A stretch of 56,290 nt of DNA from Azolla pinnata (Eukaryota > Streptophyta > Polypodiopsida > Salviniales > Salviniaceae), in NCBI GenBank assembly GCA_037176905.1, contig JBBBWG010005891.1, positions 11,218 through 67,507 of the forward strand, written 5' to 3'. The notes under the pieces were generated by a model, which saw only the letters and a list, made by a program, of their open reading frames with translations, made no database searches and had not been told where the DNA came from. Position numbers and translations under genes: made by a program. Of the stretch, positions 22,256-34,200 are shown in pieces (position 1 is the first letter of the stretch; each line of letters starts with the position of its first letter).

Positions 22256-25200
22256 ATGGCTTCTGCGCTCTCCGCTGCTCCCCTCCCTCGCCATCCTCGC
22301 CAAGTAAGTATGTTGCTTCCTTTCTCTGCATCTTTCTCAAGCATTCCTTGCTAGAAAACGGGCCTCTTGGACGCTGCAATTGCGGATATACCACGTTTCT
22401 TCTTCTTCTTCTTCTTCTTCTTCTTCTTCTTCTTCTTCTTCTTCTTCTTCTTCTTCTTCTCGTGTGTGCGGGCGTACGCTCTGTAATCCTTCCCTTCCTC
22501 TCTCCTCCTGAAAAGCTTCATTTTTGCTGTGGAAATCGGTGGTCTTCCCGCAGAGAGAGTCGAACGTTTGGCCTTATGATTTTAGATCAGGCCGACATCT
22601 CATTCTGTCGTTGACAGCCTTCAGTGTCCGAGGATGTCGCATAGTTATCCTCGGGCACTTTGCGACTACTGCTCAATGCACCACGATCGACCACGATCGT
22701 ACTTAAAAAGATCATCTGGAACATCTGTAGATTCTAAGCCTTCTGGTACCATTTTCAGGGGTTTACCTTTTCGTCTGAAATCCACGGTATTCGTGTCTCA
22801 CCATTGCCAGTAAAACAAGCAAGACTTAGTTCTCCTTCTGCCACCTCATACACCATAATTGCAGTTGGTGGTAGGAAGCCTTGGGATTTCGGCAGGTTTT
22901 TGAAGACTGTGACCTTTTTCAACGAGCCTCCAACATTGAATCAAGTAATTAAAAGATTATCTGGGAAACATGATTGTCAATTTCTAATGCATATCTGCAT
23001 GCATACATCATCATCCACACGTCCATTTATCCAGTATATTCACATACTGGATACATATGCATATAGACACACACATAAATACATAGCTAAGTATGTACAT
23101 ATCGCATACACATACATCATGCATATATATGCACGTACATACATACACCCATACGTATGCAGGTATATATCCATATATGCACACACGCATACGTAGACAC
23201 ATACATATCATCATTCATGCTTGTATACACATGCATATGAATTTAGGCAGAGGTATATGTGCACATACATTATATTAATCTTCTTGCTTTTGCATGCTGG
23301 AAGCTCCTAGTTTCCATCTCAAGGATTTTCACTGGATCTACGGAGGGAAATGCACAAGTAGTAAAAAAAGGATCTCAGGATATGGAGTTAATCCTCGTGA
23401 CTGGAGCAACTGGAGGTGTTGGGAAACGGGTAGTTGATTGCCTAAGGAAGAAAGGTTTGTCAGTACGAGCACTTGTAAGCATTTTGTACTATGCTGAAGG
23501 AACTCTCTTCATTTTTTCCTCAAATATAAGTATATGTCTTTTAGTTTTTCAAAATGGAATCTTTTTCGTTGCAGGTTCGGAATGCTGAGAAGGCAAAACA
23601 TTTGCTGGGTTCTGATGTAGATATTGTACGGAAATGGATTCTAACCAAGCTAATTTACTGTATTTAGAATATTGAGAAAGAAAGTTTCCATTAAGCTTAT
23701 AGTCATTGCGTTTATTCATATGATAAAAACACTTATAAAGTCATAGCATTTATGCAATACTTGTATTTGTTTAAGATGATAAAAACACATATAAAATCGT
23801 TGCACTTATGCATACTTATATTGGTTTAAGATGATAAAAACATTTGAAATTTGCTGTATGTCATTAGTGCCTTCCATATTCTCTTTGTTTCAAACAGTTT
23901 TGAAATTGCATTCAAGATGCTTTTCTTCCATATGCATCGATCCTTTTCTTCTGTTATTACGTATGCATGTGTTCTTGTTTATGTAACCCAAATTTATTTC
24001 AATTATTCTACACAGGTAGTTGGAGACGTAACAAAAAAAGAGACACTTTTACCAGAATATTTTGTTGGTGTCAAAAAAGTGATTAATGCAGTTTCTGTAA
24101 TTATTGGGCCAAAAGAAGGAGATACACCTGACAGGCAAAAGTATAATCAGGTGACACTATATGCTAAGTATTGGAAATCTTATGCCTTTACGAATTTCAC
24201 GAGCCAGAGGTAATAAATTTTTGTACATTTGTACAGGGTATCAAATTCTTTGAACCAGAGGTAAGAATATACTCCTTTATTTATTCCTGTATGCATATCA
24301 ACACTTTTTATATGACTAGATAGAGTTTAAAGTTCATTTTCATATGTAGTGTTACATCACTCTTTAAAAATCAAAGTGATATTGAGATTGGACGTGAATT
24401 AGGAATCCCCTATTCTTATGATTCATGAGCACTTGTGAAGAACAAGTAATGGCCTTACTCCTAGAATTTTTGGTTGTATCTGCTTTGTTCATATTCATAG
24501 TGTTGATAGAAGCAAATTAGAACCGAGAGCGTTAAAATGTGTTTTTATGGGTTATTCTTCAACCAAAAAGGGATCTAAGTGTCATCGTCCACCAATTTTT
24601 TTTGTCTCTGCTGATGTGACCTTTAATGAAGCTGAATCATACTTTACCACTTAGGAGGAGGAATTACAAAAGGATAACTATGACGATCTTAGTATAATAA
24701 TAAGCTCTCCATCCCAAAACCATCCCACTGAGAAATCTAAACAAAGTCTCATAAATAACTCAAACTCAAATATTCAGCAACATAATATTGAAAACTTGAG
24801 AGAAAGAACAAAAAAACTAGAATCACAAGAACCTGATACAGAGAAACTAGAATCACAGGAATCTAATAGCCAAGAATTGGAGGATCCATGGTTCGGGAAG
24901 GTATACTCGAGGAAGAAAGTGATTGCTCAACCTATCCAACTTCATGCCTCTAGTCCGACTCTTGAGAATAATGTAGATTCTTCTCTTCCTATAGTACTCG
25001 AAGATGAACCTCTTATTGATCCATCCATTCCAATGGATTGATTCAGCCAACCTACCCATTGCTCTTAGGAAAGGTATTAGAAAATGTACTAAATATCCTA
25101 TCTCTCATTACATCTCATTTAATAAATGTTCAACAACTCATAGAAGTTTTCTTACTATTCTAAATAATATTTCCATCCCTCATACTTTAGTTGAGGCACT

Positions 25201-28200
25201 ATCTAATGAAAATTGGGAAAAAGCTATGAATGTTGAGATGCAGGCATTAGAGAAGAATAAGACATGGGAGCCCGTAAGTCTACCCAAAGACAAGAAGACG
25301 GTAAGATGCAAATGGGTATTTTCTGTGAAATATAGAGAAGATGGATCTCTAGAACGGTATAAGGCAAGACTAGTGGCAAAGGGTTATACTCAAGCATATT
25401 GAGTAGACTACTCAGAAACCTTCGCCCCTGTTGCAAAGATGAGCGCAATCAAAGTAAGATTGGCTTTGGCTGCACATTATGGTTGGAAAATACAACAATA
25501 CAATATGACAAATGCATTTTTACATGGAGATCTAGAAGAAGAGATTTATATGGACATTTCACCAGGATTCACCGAAAAACTTGCTGAAAATATTGTTTGT
25601 TGACTCAAGAAAGATTATATGGTCTAAAACAGTCTCCAAGGGCATGGTTTGGAAGATTCGCAAGAACAATGATATCCGTCAGATATAAACCAAGCCAAGC
25701 AGATCCTACTTTGTCTCTCAAGCATTCACCAACAGGAAAGGTTACCCTACTTGTCGTTTATGTTGCTGATATTATAGTAACCAGAGATGATGAGAACGAA
25801 AAAGAATATTTAGATAAACGTCTCAGCCAAGGATTTGATATGAAAGGCTTGGGAAAATCAAAATATTTTTTAGGCATCGAAGTTGCCCACTCAAAGCAAG
25901 GTATCTTTATTTCTCAACAAACGTATGTTATTGATATATTACGAGAAAAAGGTTATCTTGGCTGTAAACCAGCAAACACTGCAGTTGAACATAAACAAGC
26001 TTGAAGGTGTGGATAAAGAAATATAACGCTTTCTTGAGTTGACACACTTTTCCTGCAGCAAAATCTCCTTTAAATCTCGGTGCAATATCCATATAAATTT
26101 CTTATTCTAGGTCACCATGTAAAAAGGCATTTGTCACATCATATTGCCTAAGATCCCATCCATAATGAGTAGCTAATGCTATTATTATTCTTACTGTATT
26201 CATCTTAGCGACTGGTGAAAATGTTTCTGAATAGTCAACTCCATATGTTTGTGTGTACCCCTTTGCCAGTAACCTTGCTTTATATCTCTCAAGAGATCCA
26301 TCTTCTTTGTATTTGACTGAATCAATCCATCTGCAACCTACTGTTTTCTTTCCTTTTGGTATGCTGATCAGCTTCCATGTCTTGTTTTTCTCCAAAGCCT
26401 GCATCTCAACATTCATAGCTTGTTTTCAGCCTTCATTAGGTAGTGCCTCAAATAGATTGTTAGGAATACGAATCTGCTCTAGACTACTAAGAAAGCTTCT
26501 CTGAGTTGATGAGAAGTTCTTGAAAGAGACATAATGAGAGTCTAGGATAGAGTGGATGTTTAGTGCAATTTCTAGTTCCTTTTCTAAGAGCAATGGGTGG
26601 GCTGTTTTGGTCAGATGTAAGTAATGGATTTGTAAGAGGTTCTACTTTAGTTGAACATGGAGAATTTAATATAGAAAGCTGAGAATTTACCTGATCAAGG
26701 ATTGGAGAATCATGAAGACACACAGATTCAGGAGCAACGACTTTCTTCCTTGAGTATACCTTGCCAAACAATTGACCTGTATTTTTATCTATGATTTGGA
26801 AAGCTTTTCCATTTATGTTTTGCCAGTTCACATACATCACAATGGAAATCATCGGTATTTAATCTAGAAAACAAAGCTGGAAATAGTATTCTAAGTGTCC
26901 TAAATGAAATATGGCCAAGTCTACGATGATATAACTGAATTATTTCTATATTACTAGATGAGTCTTCTGTTGAGATCACATAGGATTTTCCATGGTTAGC
27001 ACTAGGTAATTCGAGGTAGTAGAGGTTTCCCTGTTCTGTAGCACGTCCAATCATCTTCATTGAGTCCTGATCCTGAAATATACAATGGTTATTGTAAAAG
27101 ATAACATGACAGACCAGATGATGGGTAATTTTTTTGAATGGACACTAGATTTGTTGATAGCTTTGGAACATGGAGGACACTGATAAATGAAGAACCTAGC
27201 TGAACATCACCTATTCCAGCAACTGTATTTAATGATCCATTTGCAATGATAATTTTTCTAGTACTAGGACATGGAGTATAATTTATGAAAGAGGAAGATT
27301 GATGGGTCATATGATCTGTGGCTCCAGAGTCAACTACCCAAGAATTGATATGCTCTCTATCTGAGGCACAAAATCCAATGGAAACAAGAAACTCACCTGA
27401 CTGTTTCAACCTGTCTTCTCCATTGAGTTCTTCCAGGTGTAGGGACTGCATTGACTCTGGAGTAGTCACGTGTTTGACTCACTTTCAGCTTATTTCCCCA
27501 TTCTGTACTTGTTTCTGGAATATTCTGTAAGTCAGCCCCGCCAGTCTGAAATAGTGCAGCAGGCTCTGCTAATTGTCCCCAGGAGACACTGCTGATAGAA
27601 ATTGACATAGTAGAGATTCACTTATGAGATAAAAGTGCTAGGTGATGTTAAGATAGAGAGCTAGACAGTGATGAAGGCTGTAAGCACAAGTTTAGCAATG
27701 AAGGGAGAAAAGATAGAGTATTAGTTGATGCAGGGAAATGAACAGCATGAAAAGATAGAGTATTAGTTAAGCAATGAGGGCTGAGAAGAGATAAAGGCTA
27801 AGGCCCTAAGAGTGAGCAATGAAGACTCCTCAATAACGAATCTGCTTAGACGTTTGGCTCTGATACCATGTGGCCTTTCTTGATCGTAACTAAGTAGGAA
27901 GTTCCTACGTTTATGCAACTCCATTTAGGAGTTAGGCAAGTTAAGTAAGTTACCTCTGGAAAAGTTCGATAAGTTCCTACTTGTTAGGATCTGAAATCCT
28001 TGATTTTAGGATCTAAATATTTCTTCAATTTCCCCTAATTTTTAGGATCTGAAATCCTTGATTTTAGGATCTAAATATTTCTTCAATGATCATAAAATCT
28101 GGGAAAAACTCATATGGTAACATAACACATGTGAACATATTTTGATCCAGGAACCTAGGAAGTTGAACCATATATAAAGAGGACAAGAATGGTTGAGTAG

Positions 28201-31200
28201 ATTTAAAAGGTAAATAAATGGAACCATTCCTTTTAAATCTACTGAACCATTTATTTACCTTTTAAAAGGTCAAACATAAATCTACTGAACCAATCCCTTA
28301 TAATAATCATTTATAAGGGACATGTTTTGTATTGCACCCACGTTTACCTCAACTAATGCATCAAAACCTTTGAAGCTTGTAGTCAATGCTAGCACTTCTG
28401 GAAATTGGTGCCATTTTTTTACTAAGATGAGAGGCCCATCGCTTTTGAGAGTGACAAACTTGATTCAAGTCACTGTCATTATAGTCCAAGACAAGGAATT
28501 TTTGGTGATAATTCATTCACTAAAAACTTGGAAGCATTGTTTATATAGGAATTGGCTTGACACAATTATTGTAATCTGAAATTATTGTCTGGTTGTCTGT
28601 TACAATTGATCAATTTACAATAGGATATGAATCTTATTCGAGGTCTGTGCACAAATTAATTAGCACATTTTGAAATTTCAGGTGAAAGGTGATCCTCCAG
28701 AGAGAGTAGAATATATTGGAATGAAAAATTTGATTGATGTGCTCAAGGATCATGTTGGTTTACGTGATGGAAAAACTTTATTGAATGTAGCTGGTATGAT
28801 TCTTATTGCTATTGTAAACATTAATGTCTCTGTCATATTCAAACATGTTCTTAAAATTTATGTCAAAACAGGCAATGGATTGATAGTAGGTCCTGCATGG
28901 GGTTCATTGGATGATATAGTAATGGGTGGTGTCAGTGCAAGCTCGCTTCAGATTTCCTTAACTGGTGGAGAAGAAGGTGGTCCTGTTGCACTCTTCAAAG
29001 GTGGAGATCCTTTTTCTAGGCAAAGTAATGTGTCTCATAAGTTGCAACTTATGTAGGGTTGACTGACTAAGAATGTGCTGATTTTGTATAGGAAATGTGT
29101 CGACAGATAATAATGGTGGTTTTGCAAGCATTCGTACTAAGGTAGTGGACAGGTCTTCAGCCCCTAATAAAGAATTCTTCAAAACTAGTGAATTTGTCAG
29201 AGTGTCAAAGTAACATCTATATCATTAACAATGCCTCAAATGGTGGTTCTCTGAGCATCCTTACAAGTGTAATGAACTAGTAGCCTGGCCTTAAACGCCA
29301 AAATCTCTCTTTAAATACTTGTGAATTGAGTAAAGAATCCCTAATGTGTGTTCTGTAACTTATGATGCCTGTCATGGTGTTGAGGAGGCAAATGGTTACG
29401 AAGAGAAACTTGGGGAAGCTTTTTGAAGTTATGATTTTCAAATTGATGGTAAATTTTGTCATTTTGATACTCTTACACAGCCAGGAAACTAGATAGAAGC
29501 TGTACACCTACAAGATCTCGTCAAATCAAACTTCATGGATGAAGGGCTACGAATTTTTTAATTAGAAGTTAGGAGACATCAAAATTTTATAGAAGCTGAA
29601 TACTTACTAAACTACCTGAAATTAAGAGGTGGGAATGCTGCAGGAAAGATAATTTCAATTAAGGGAGTTAGATTAAATAGATTGACCTTGTTCACAAGTT
29701 CCCGGTGGGCTTTGCTAATAATCACTTGCGTGTTCATATATCAGAATTTTGATGTACCAGAGGACCTGTCTGCATATGAGGGTATCGAGCTGCGTCTCAG
29801 AGGTGATGGTCACCGCTACAAGCTAATCATAAGAACATCAAAAGAATGGGATGCACTTGGCTATGCTTCTAGTTTTGACACACAGAAGGATCAATGGCAA
29901 TCTGTAAGTTTATCAATGGGATGCACTTGGCTATGCTTCTAGTTTTGACACACAGAAGGATCAATTCTGTTTGAGGTATGATGTTTGAAAATATGGTTTC
30001 TCCAGATCCGGCTGCCTTTTGAGAAATTTGTTCCCACATTCCGAGCTCGAACAGTCACTAATGCAGAAAAATTTCTGACGTCAAACATAGTATCTTTACA
30101 GGTGGGTGCAGGATAGTACTTACTTTCTGCCATATTAGGCTGTGCTTTGATGTCCTTCATAGGTAGATTCATCTTTAAGAAACTTTATCTCACCAGTTGA
30201 TGTACAGCAAGTTTGAATACGATGGGAAGCTGAATCCGACATTCGAGATGGGTCCCTTTGAATTACCTGTTGCGTATATCAAAGCATACTTGAAGGATCC
30301 AATCAAACCAAGGTTTAATCTTTAGTTATATGTTGATAAACATTTTTAAGATTCCTGGGAGCTAACAGTGTCTAGTTATGTTTTAGGATTGTTCATGTGA
30401 GCTCTGCTGGTGTGACCCGACCTAATCGTCCCGGGTTAGATTTAAGCAAACAACCACCTGCTGTGCGAATGAACAAAGAATTGGGTTATGTACTTGACTT
30501 CAAGCTTAAGGTATTTGATCTTGGTTAAAACAAAGGTTTATCATAATTGGAGATCTGTTCCTCAGCTTTTTTTACATAGTAGGGAGAGGATGTACTAAGA
30601 GATAGTGGAATTCCGTACACCATTGTAAGGCCTTGCGCATTGACTGAAGAGCCAGGTGGAGCGGACCTCATATTTGAGCAGGGCGATAATATCACGGTAT
30701 AAAATTAAATGGCACAGTATCAATATACCTCTACTTATAGGGTTTCAAGCGGATCAATCCGAAGTTCATTTGAAATCAGGGTATTATCTAGAAGCCAATT
30801 AGTTACATGTTTTTTTTCTCTCTGCCTGTATAAGGTGATCAAAGGTGGATGCAGGAATTGTGATCCTGACAATAGTTTGTCGGGCAAGAACTCAATTTGA
30901 TATGCCTTTAAACGAAGTAAAAGTTTTGTTTCTATGATATATTTATTCTCAGGGTAAGGTTTCCAGAGAAGATATTGCGGAGCTTTGTGTGGCTGCGTTA
31001 GAGCTTCCATCAGCATGCGACAAAACATTTGAGGTGGGTATATGAATTGCAGGTTTTGATAAAGAATGATATCCTACAACGTGTAGTTATTTCTTGTGAT
31101 ATGAACATTGCCAGGTGAAATGTACATTACCCTTCAGTGAGGTTTTCAAGGTCGACCCAGAGGTTCCACCTCCACCAAGAGATTTTGGCAAGTATTTTGA

Positions 31201-31258
31201 GTCATTGAGGGAGGGAATCACTGGTAAGGAAATCCTTGAGGAATCAGTCCCTATGTAG
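22256..31258 (+). CDS. NAD(P)-binding (NmrA/SDR-like) plus CIA30 protein, probably plastid-targeted
   Basis: Sixteen exons: 22256-22303, 22759-22944, 23304-23474, 23575-23625, 24016-24150, 24237-24260, 28682-28793, 28872-29000, 29092-29141, 29745-29903, 30006-30101, 30197-30312, 30387-30510, 30583-30696, 30953-31033, 31115-31258. All junctions are GT-AG and phases agree, giving 579 aa. The N-terminus [16 protein letters not shown] is Ser/Ala/Pro-rich like a transit peptide. A Rossmann motif [13 protein letters not shown] lies at ~110-122, followed by [11 protein letters not shown] and [14 protein letters not shown]30 domain spans ~246-415 ([32 protein letters not shown]). Rossmann-type sequence then resumes ([23 protein letters not shown]). 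CIA30 inserted within an atypical SDR fold is the architecture of Arabidopsis AT4G18810 and its paralogue HCF173, a psbA translation factor. This gene looks closer to the AT4G18810 type, whose role is not settled. The exon 3 start is the least certain boundary. Confidence 0.93.
22398..22462 (+). repeat. TTC trinucleotide repeat in intron 1 of the CIA30 gene
   Basis: About 20 uninterrupted TTC/CTT units within the first intron. It creates a spurious poly-Leu ORF. Confidence 0.9.
22990..23260. repeat. CATA/CACA purine-pyrimidine microsatellite in intron 2 of the CIA30 gene
   Basis: Interrupted CATACA, TATGCA and ACACAC words over about 270 bp, within the intron between 22945 and 23303. Overlapping His/Tyr/Cys/Met-rich ORFs on both strands are repeat translations. 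Confidence 0.7.
24457..26025 (+). mobile_element. Copia fragment (integrase C-end to RT), plus strand, in intron 6
   Basis: The translation begins at 24457 with the integrase C-terminal region ([22 protein letters not shown]-like [13 protein letters not shown]). It continues through a linker ([11 protein letters not shown]) into the [71 protein letters not shown] and [18 protein letters not shown]. The catalytic YVDD box reads YVADI, so one catalytic Asp is lost, and in-frame stops fall near 24651, 25039, 25400 and 25601. It ends around LEGVDKE near 26025, where the opposite-strand fragment begins. Dead copy, removed with the intron. Confidence 0.88.
26015..27855 (-). mobile_element. Copia fragment (gag-protease, pre-integrase, RT start), minus strand, in intron 6
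   Basis: On the minus strand from right to left are a gag-like region (27608-27393), protease with the catalytic DSG in [12 protein letters not shown] (near 27345), and the pre-integrase zinc-binding region ([14 protein letters not shown], near 26900-26800). The copy then jumps directly to the integrase-RT linker ([10 protein letters not shown] near 26765), so the integrase catalytic core is deleted. The RT N-terminal part follows ([43 protein letters not shown]). After a stop the RT continues as [10 protein letters not shown] and LKKALYF to about 26025. This matches the part of RT present in the plus-strand fragment, so the two copies form a long inverted repeat. Confidence 0.87.
27856..27868 (-). 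other. Copia primer-binding site (initiator Met tRNA type)
   Basis: The minus-strand sequence TGGTATCAGAGCC is the classic plant copia primer-binding site, complementary to the 3' end of initiator methionine tRNA. It sits directly between the gag side (lower coordinates) and an LTR ending in CA (plus-strand TGTGG.. at 27869), which fixes the element's orientation. Confidence 0.88.
27869..28320 (-). mobile_element. Probable 5' LTR of the minus-strand copia element, outer end uncertain
   Basis: The inner edge is set by the primer-binding site at 27856-27868. The sequence beyond has no coding signal and contains a 58-bp-period direct duplication (27984 and 28042, shared AGGATCTGAAATCCTTG) and interlocking inverted repeats at 28188-28263. 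I could not find the outer TG end or a second LTR, so the right boundary is only a guess and part of this may be plain intron. Confidence 0.45.
28188..28263. repeat. Interlocking inverted repeats
   Basis: The 23-bp arm at 28188-28210 pairs with 28229-28251 with one mismatch. A second arm at 28205-28221 (AAAAGGTAAATAAATGG) pairs perfectly with 28247-28263. The two hairpins overlap, so only one can form at a time. Confidence 0.8.
28321..28681. other. Right end of CIA30 intron 6
   Basis: AT-rich sequence without recognised element, ending at the TTTCAG acceptor before 28682. The short ORF starting at 28322 has no recognisable domain. Confidence 0.5.
29142..29744. other. CIA30 intron 9
   Basis: A 603-bp intron between the exons ending at 29141 and starting at 29745. 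No embedded element was recognised. Confidence 0.6.
29848..29965 (+). repeat. Direct repeat copying the end of exon 10 into the following intron
   Basis: About 50 bases of exon 10 (roughly 29848-29894, containing GGGATGCACTTGGCTATGCT) recur almost unchanged at about 29916-29965, just after the exon's donor site. The second copy lies in the intron and has no usable donor of its own. Confidence 0.85.
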
Positions 31259-34200
31259 ATTGATGATATCCTCAGAATCAGACAGTTGTAATTGATGAGA
31301 TGATTTACATCATATAATAATACTGTAGAAAACCACTTCTGATGATGCTGAGTCTGTGATTTATGATTTGTACAAAGTTCCGGCAAGCAGAAAATAATGT
31401 GCAATTGATCGCGATGAGTACATCTTGTGTACCATGGGAACTGCTTTGGAAGTGATGCATGTGAACATCGAATGCCTAGTAGACAAATGCTGAAAAAGAA
31501 GATTGTTACTTGCCATCTTTACAAGATGAGAAGTCTCTACAGGCCTGTTCATAAACCGCATGGATCCTTGCAAACTTCTAACTATGACCTACAGCTCCAC
31601 AATAAGATGAGCCAAAGGCTGTAGTGAAAGCATGGGATGGAAACTAGGTACAACTATTCACATTTGCTCTAGGTTGTGATGTATTCTTTAATCTTGGTCT
31701 TCTTCTTGATACTGTTACATTCTTAACTAATTTTTTCAATTTGATCTGGTTCTTGTTCCTTATAACAATGGCTGGAATAATCGAGCAAGAAGGTATAGGT
31801 GTTCCCTCCATGTTTTTAGTGAACTAACTACACATTGTAATGTCTTCTTGTTAGAAGTTCTTGAACTAAGCTTGCTTCCTTGGATGAAGACCATCAAAGG
31901 CTTCTTGGAGATTTAAAACAAGTGAGTGCTGATCGTGAACATTCAACAACATGGAGAGTTAACTGAAAGGCTTTATTGCTACCTTGCGAGGACAAGGCTT
32001 AAGAAGAGGCTCAAGAGGAAAAGTCTCCTCAAGGTAACCAAAGAGAAAACTTCCAACAAATAAAATTTCGATGAGGTTTTCAAGTCAAGCATGTATACTG
32101 TTATAAACCTATTGACTTTGGTTGGGCCATTATTAAGGAAAATATTGCTCCTATATTACAATAGTAAGTAGTAAGGACTAAGGGCTAACATTTATCTAGT
32201 TCATTTGAAGGGTAAAACCTCTAATGTCTATCGAATTGAGAAAACGATCATGCATCTAGAACAGCAATGAATGGTGGGTCTTTTCCAGGCCATGGGGCTG
32301 GGAAGATGTCTAAATATGAGGCCGAGTACCCTAATAGGAGTTTATAGGATGCCGTTAATGTAAGCAAGGCTTTGATCACAACACTTCATCCAAGTGCGCA
32401 TAAACCCAAGGTACTGGTTTATGTAGAAAATGGCAGTATGAAACAAAGAGTTTAGATTAGGATATGCCTGGTTGGCAGCGATCAAGTTGGAAACAGGTTC
32501 TTTTGATCTCTCTTTCAACTAGCTTTTTGTCTCTAGTCTTTGATTAGTAATTATGGTCATAACATTAAGTATCCGATCTTCTATTAACAACAATTTTGCG
32601 TAAGCTATTTGTTTCCTAGATCTGATATGTTTGTCACAAGACAACACATTAAAACCAGGTTCCGTTTCTTTTTCTCCCTCCCTCTTTGTTCCTAAATTGT
32701 TTTCTAGCGTAAGTTTGCCCGTGTATTCCATTTTTCTTTGCACCTTGTCTTCTTCTACTTGTGTTGTCATGATCATAATATATGACTTGTGTTTGTTTCA
32801 TAAAAAACAGTACATGGGCATTGTTTCATTTCAATGCATCTCTCGAAGCGCACATGCTCAAACCATGGCCCCATTGAAAATTTTTGCATACAATTGTTGT
32901 ATCGCGGGGGGTATTCATATCAATCATGATTGTGACATTTTGATGTCGAAACGATGATGATGATTGGCTACCTAAATGGTGATGGAAAATGTGTCGAATT
33001 TCTTGTGTGGTGTTTCACACCCACATGATCTTCCAGTGTAAAACCGTACTAGTGATAAAGCACCCTATGTTTTCTACCAAACCTATCTATCGATTGAATG
33101 GATACCTTTCAAGATAGAACAAGATCCAAGGACACATTCTCAACCCCAATGAAGATTGAATTAGAAATCGAATTGAAACCCGTGAATCTGTAGATCAAGT
33201 GGATTTGAACTCTGACCTTCGTTTTGCATTCAAGCATCCCATCGCTCCGGGGCGAATGAGCACGAAAACCCTCGTGGTTTTTGGTTATGCAAGTTGTGAC
33301 TTTTGAATGAGTTAACAAGATTTCTTCTAATGACTTCATCCTTTGTTCTGTTATTAAAAACCAGATGATGACATCTACACGTTGCTCGCAAGATGACATG
33401 GCATCTGATGAGCACACTTGTTTTTTTTTTTAATTGTGTGGACACAGTTGTGTAGACCAAAACAACATGCATTGTGTTTATAAGATTTGTGCATGATGAA
33501 TTAAAGTTTTGAATTGATTGGGTTGGGGGACCTTGGTTGGGGTTTGGGGAATTGTGATGTCTTTTGCTCTGTCTGTTTGTGATAGAAGCGACTATCGCTC
33601 ACCATAATAGAAAATCGCAGCTCATGCTTTTCCCCCATGGTTTCCAAAGCACTGTTGTGTCACAATGATTATTAATTAACAAAAACCATTAAATATACAG
33701 ATGTCTAAACGTATATCGCTAATCTTGATTGTAGTTGTTGCAGCTTTATAAATATCAAAAGGCAAGTAAAGAGCGTTGCATATGCCTTTACATAAACATT
33801 TAAATGACGATTGTATTTGTGATCGTTATTGTACTCTCATAGGTAAGAGAATACACAGACATTATTGTATGCTTTGCCCCATGGGTCGCATTTGGCCTAG
33901 TGGATGCTAATATATCTTTCTTTCTTTATTTCTTTCTTGCTTGCTTGCTTGCTTGCTTGGCGTTGTGGCGGAGACCTTGGCGCATAACATACTTATCAGA
34001 GGAGAGATTTGACGTCGTGTCGTTTTTCATGAATGACTAGATCTCCAATCTAGTGGCTTTTTTTGCATTCTTGATAGACATGGCTGCTTGTGGATGCCAA
34101 GGCTATGGCATTCTTGCTAGAATGTGGGTCCATTTGGCATTTCTTGAGACCCATGGCTTTCCAATGAATTCCAAAATGTGGGTCATTCCCCGCTTCATCG

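Noticed and set aside
22348..22614. Poly-Leu ORF
   Set aside because: Made by the TTC repeat inside intron 1 of the CIA30 gene.
31400..33480. Short ORFs downstream of the CIA30 gene
   Set aside because: No domain or codon pattern suggests coding; most likely 3' UTR and spacer.
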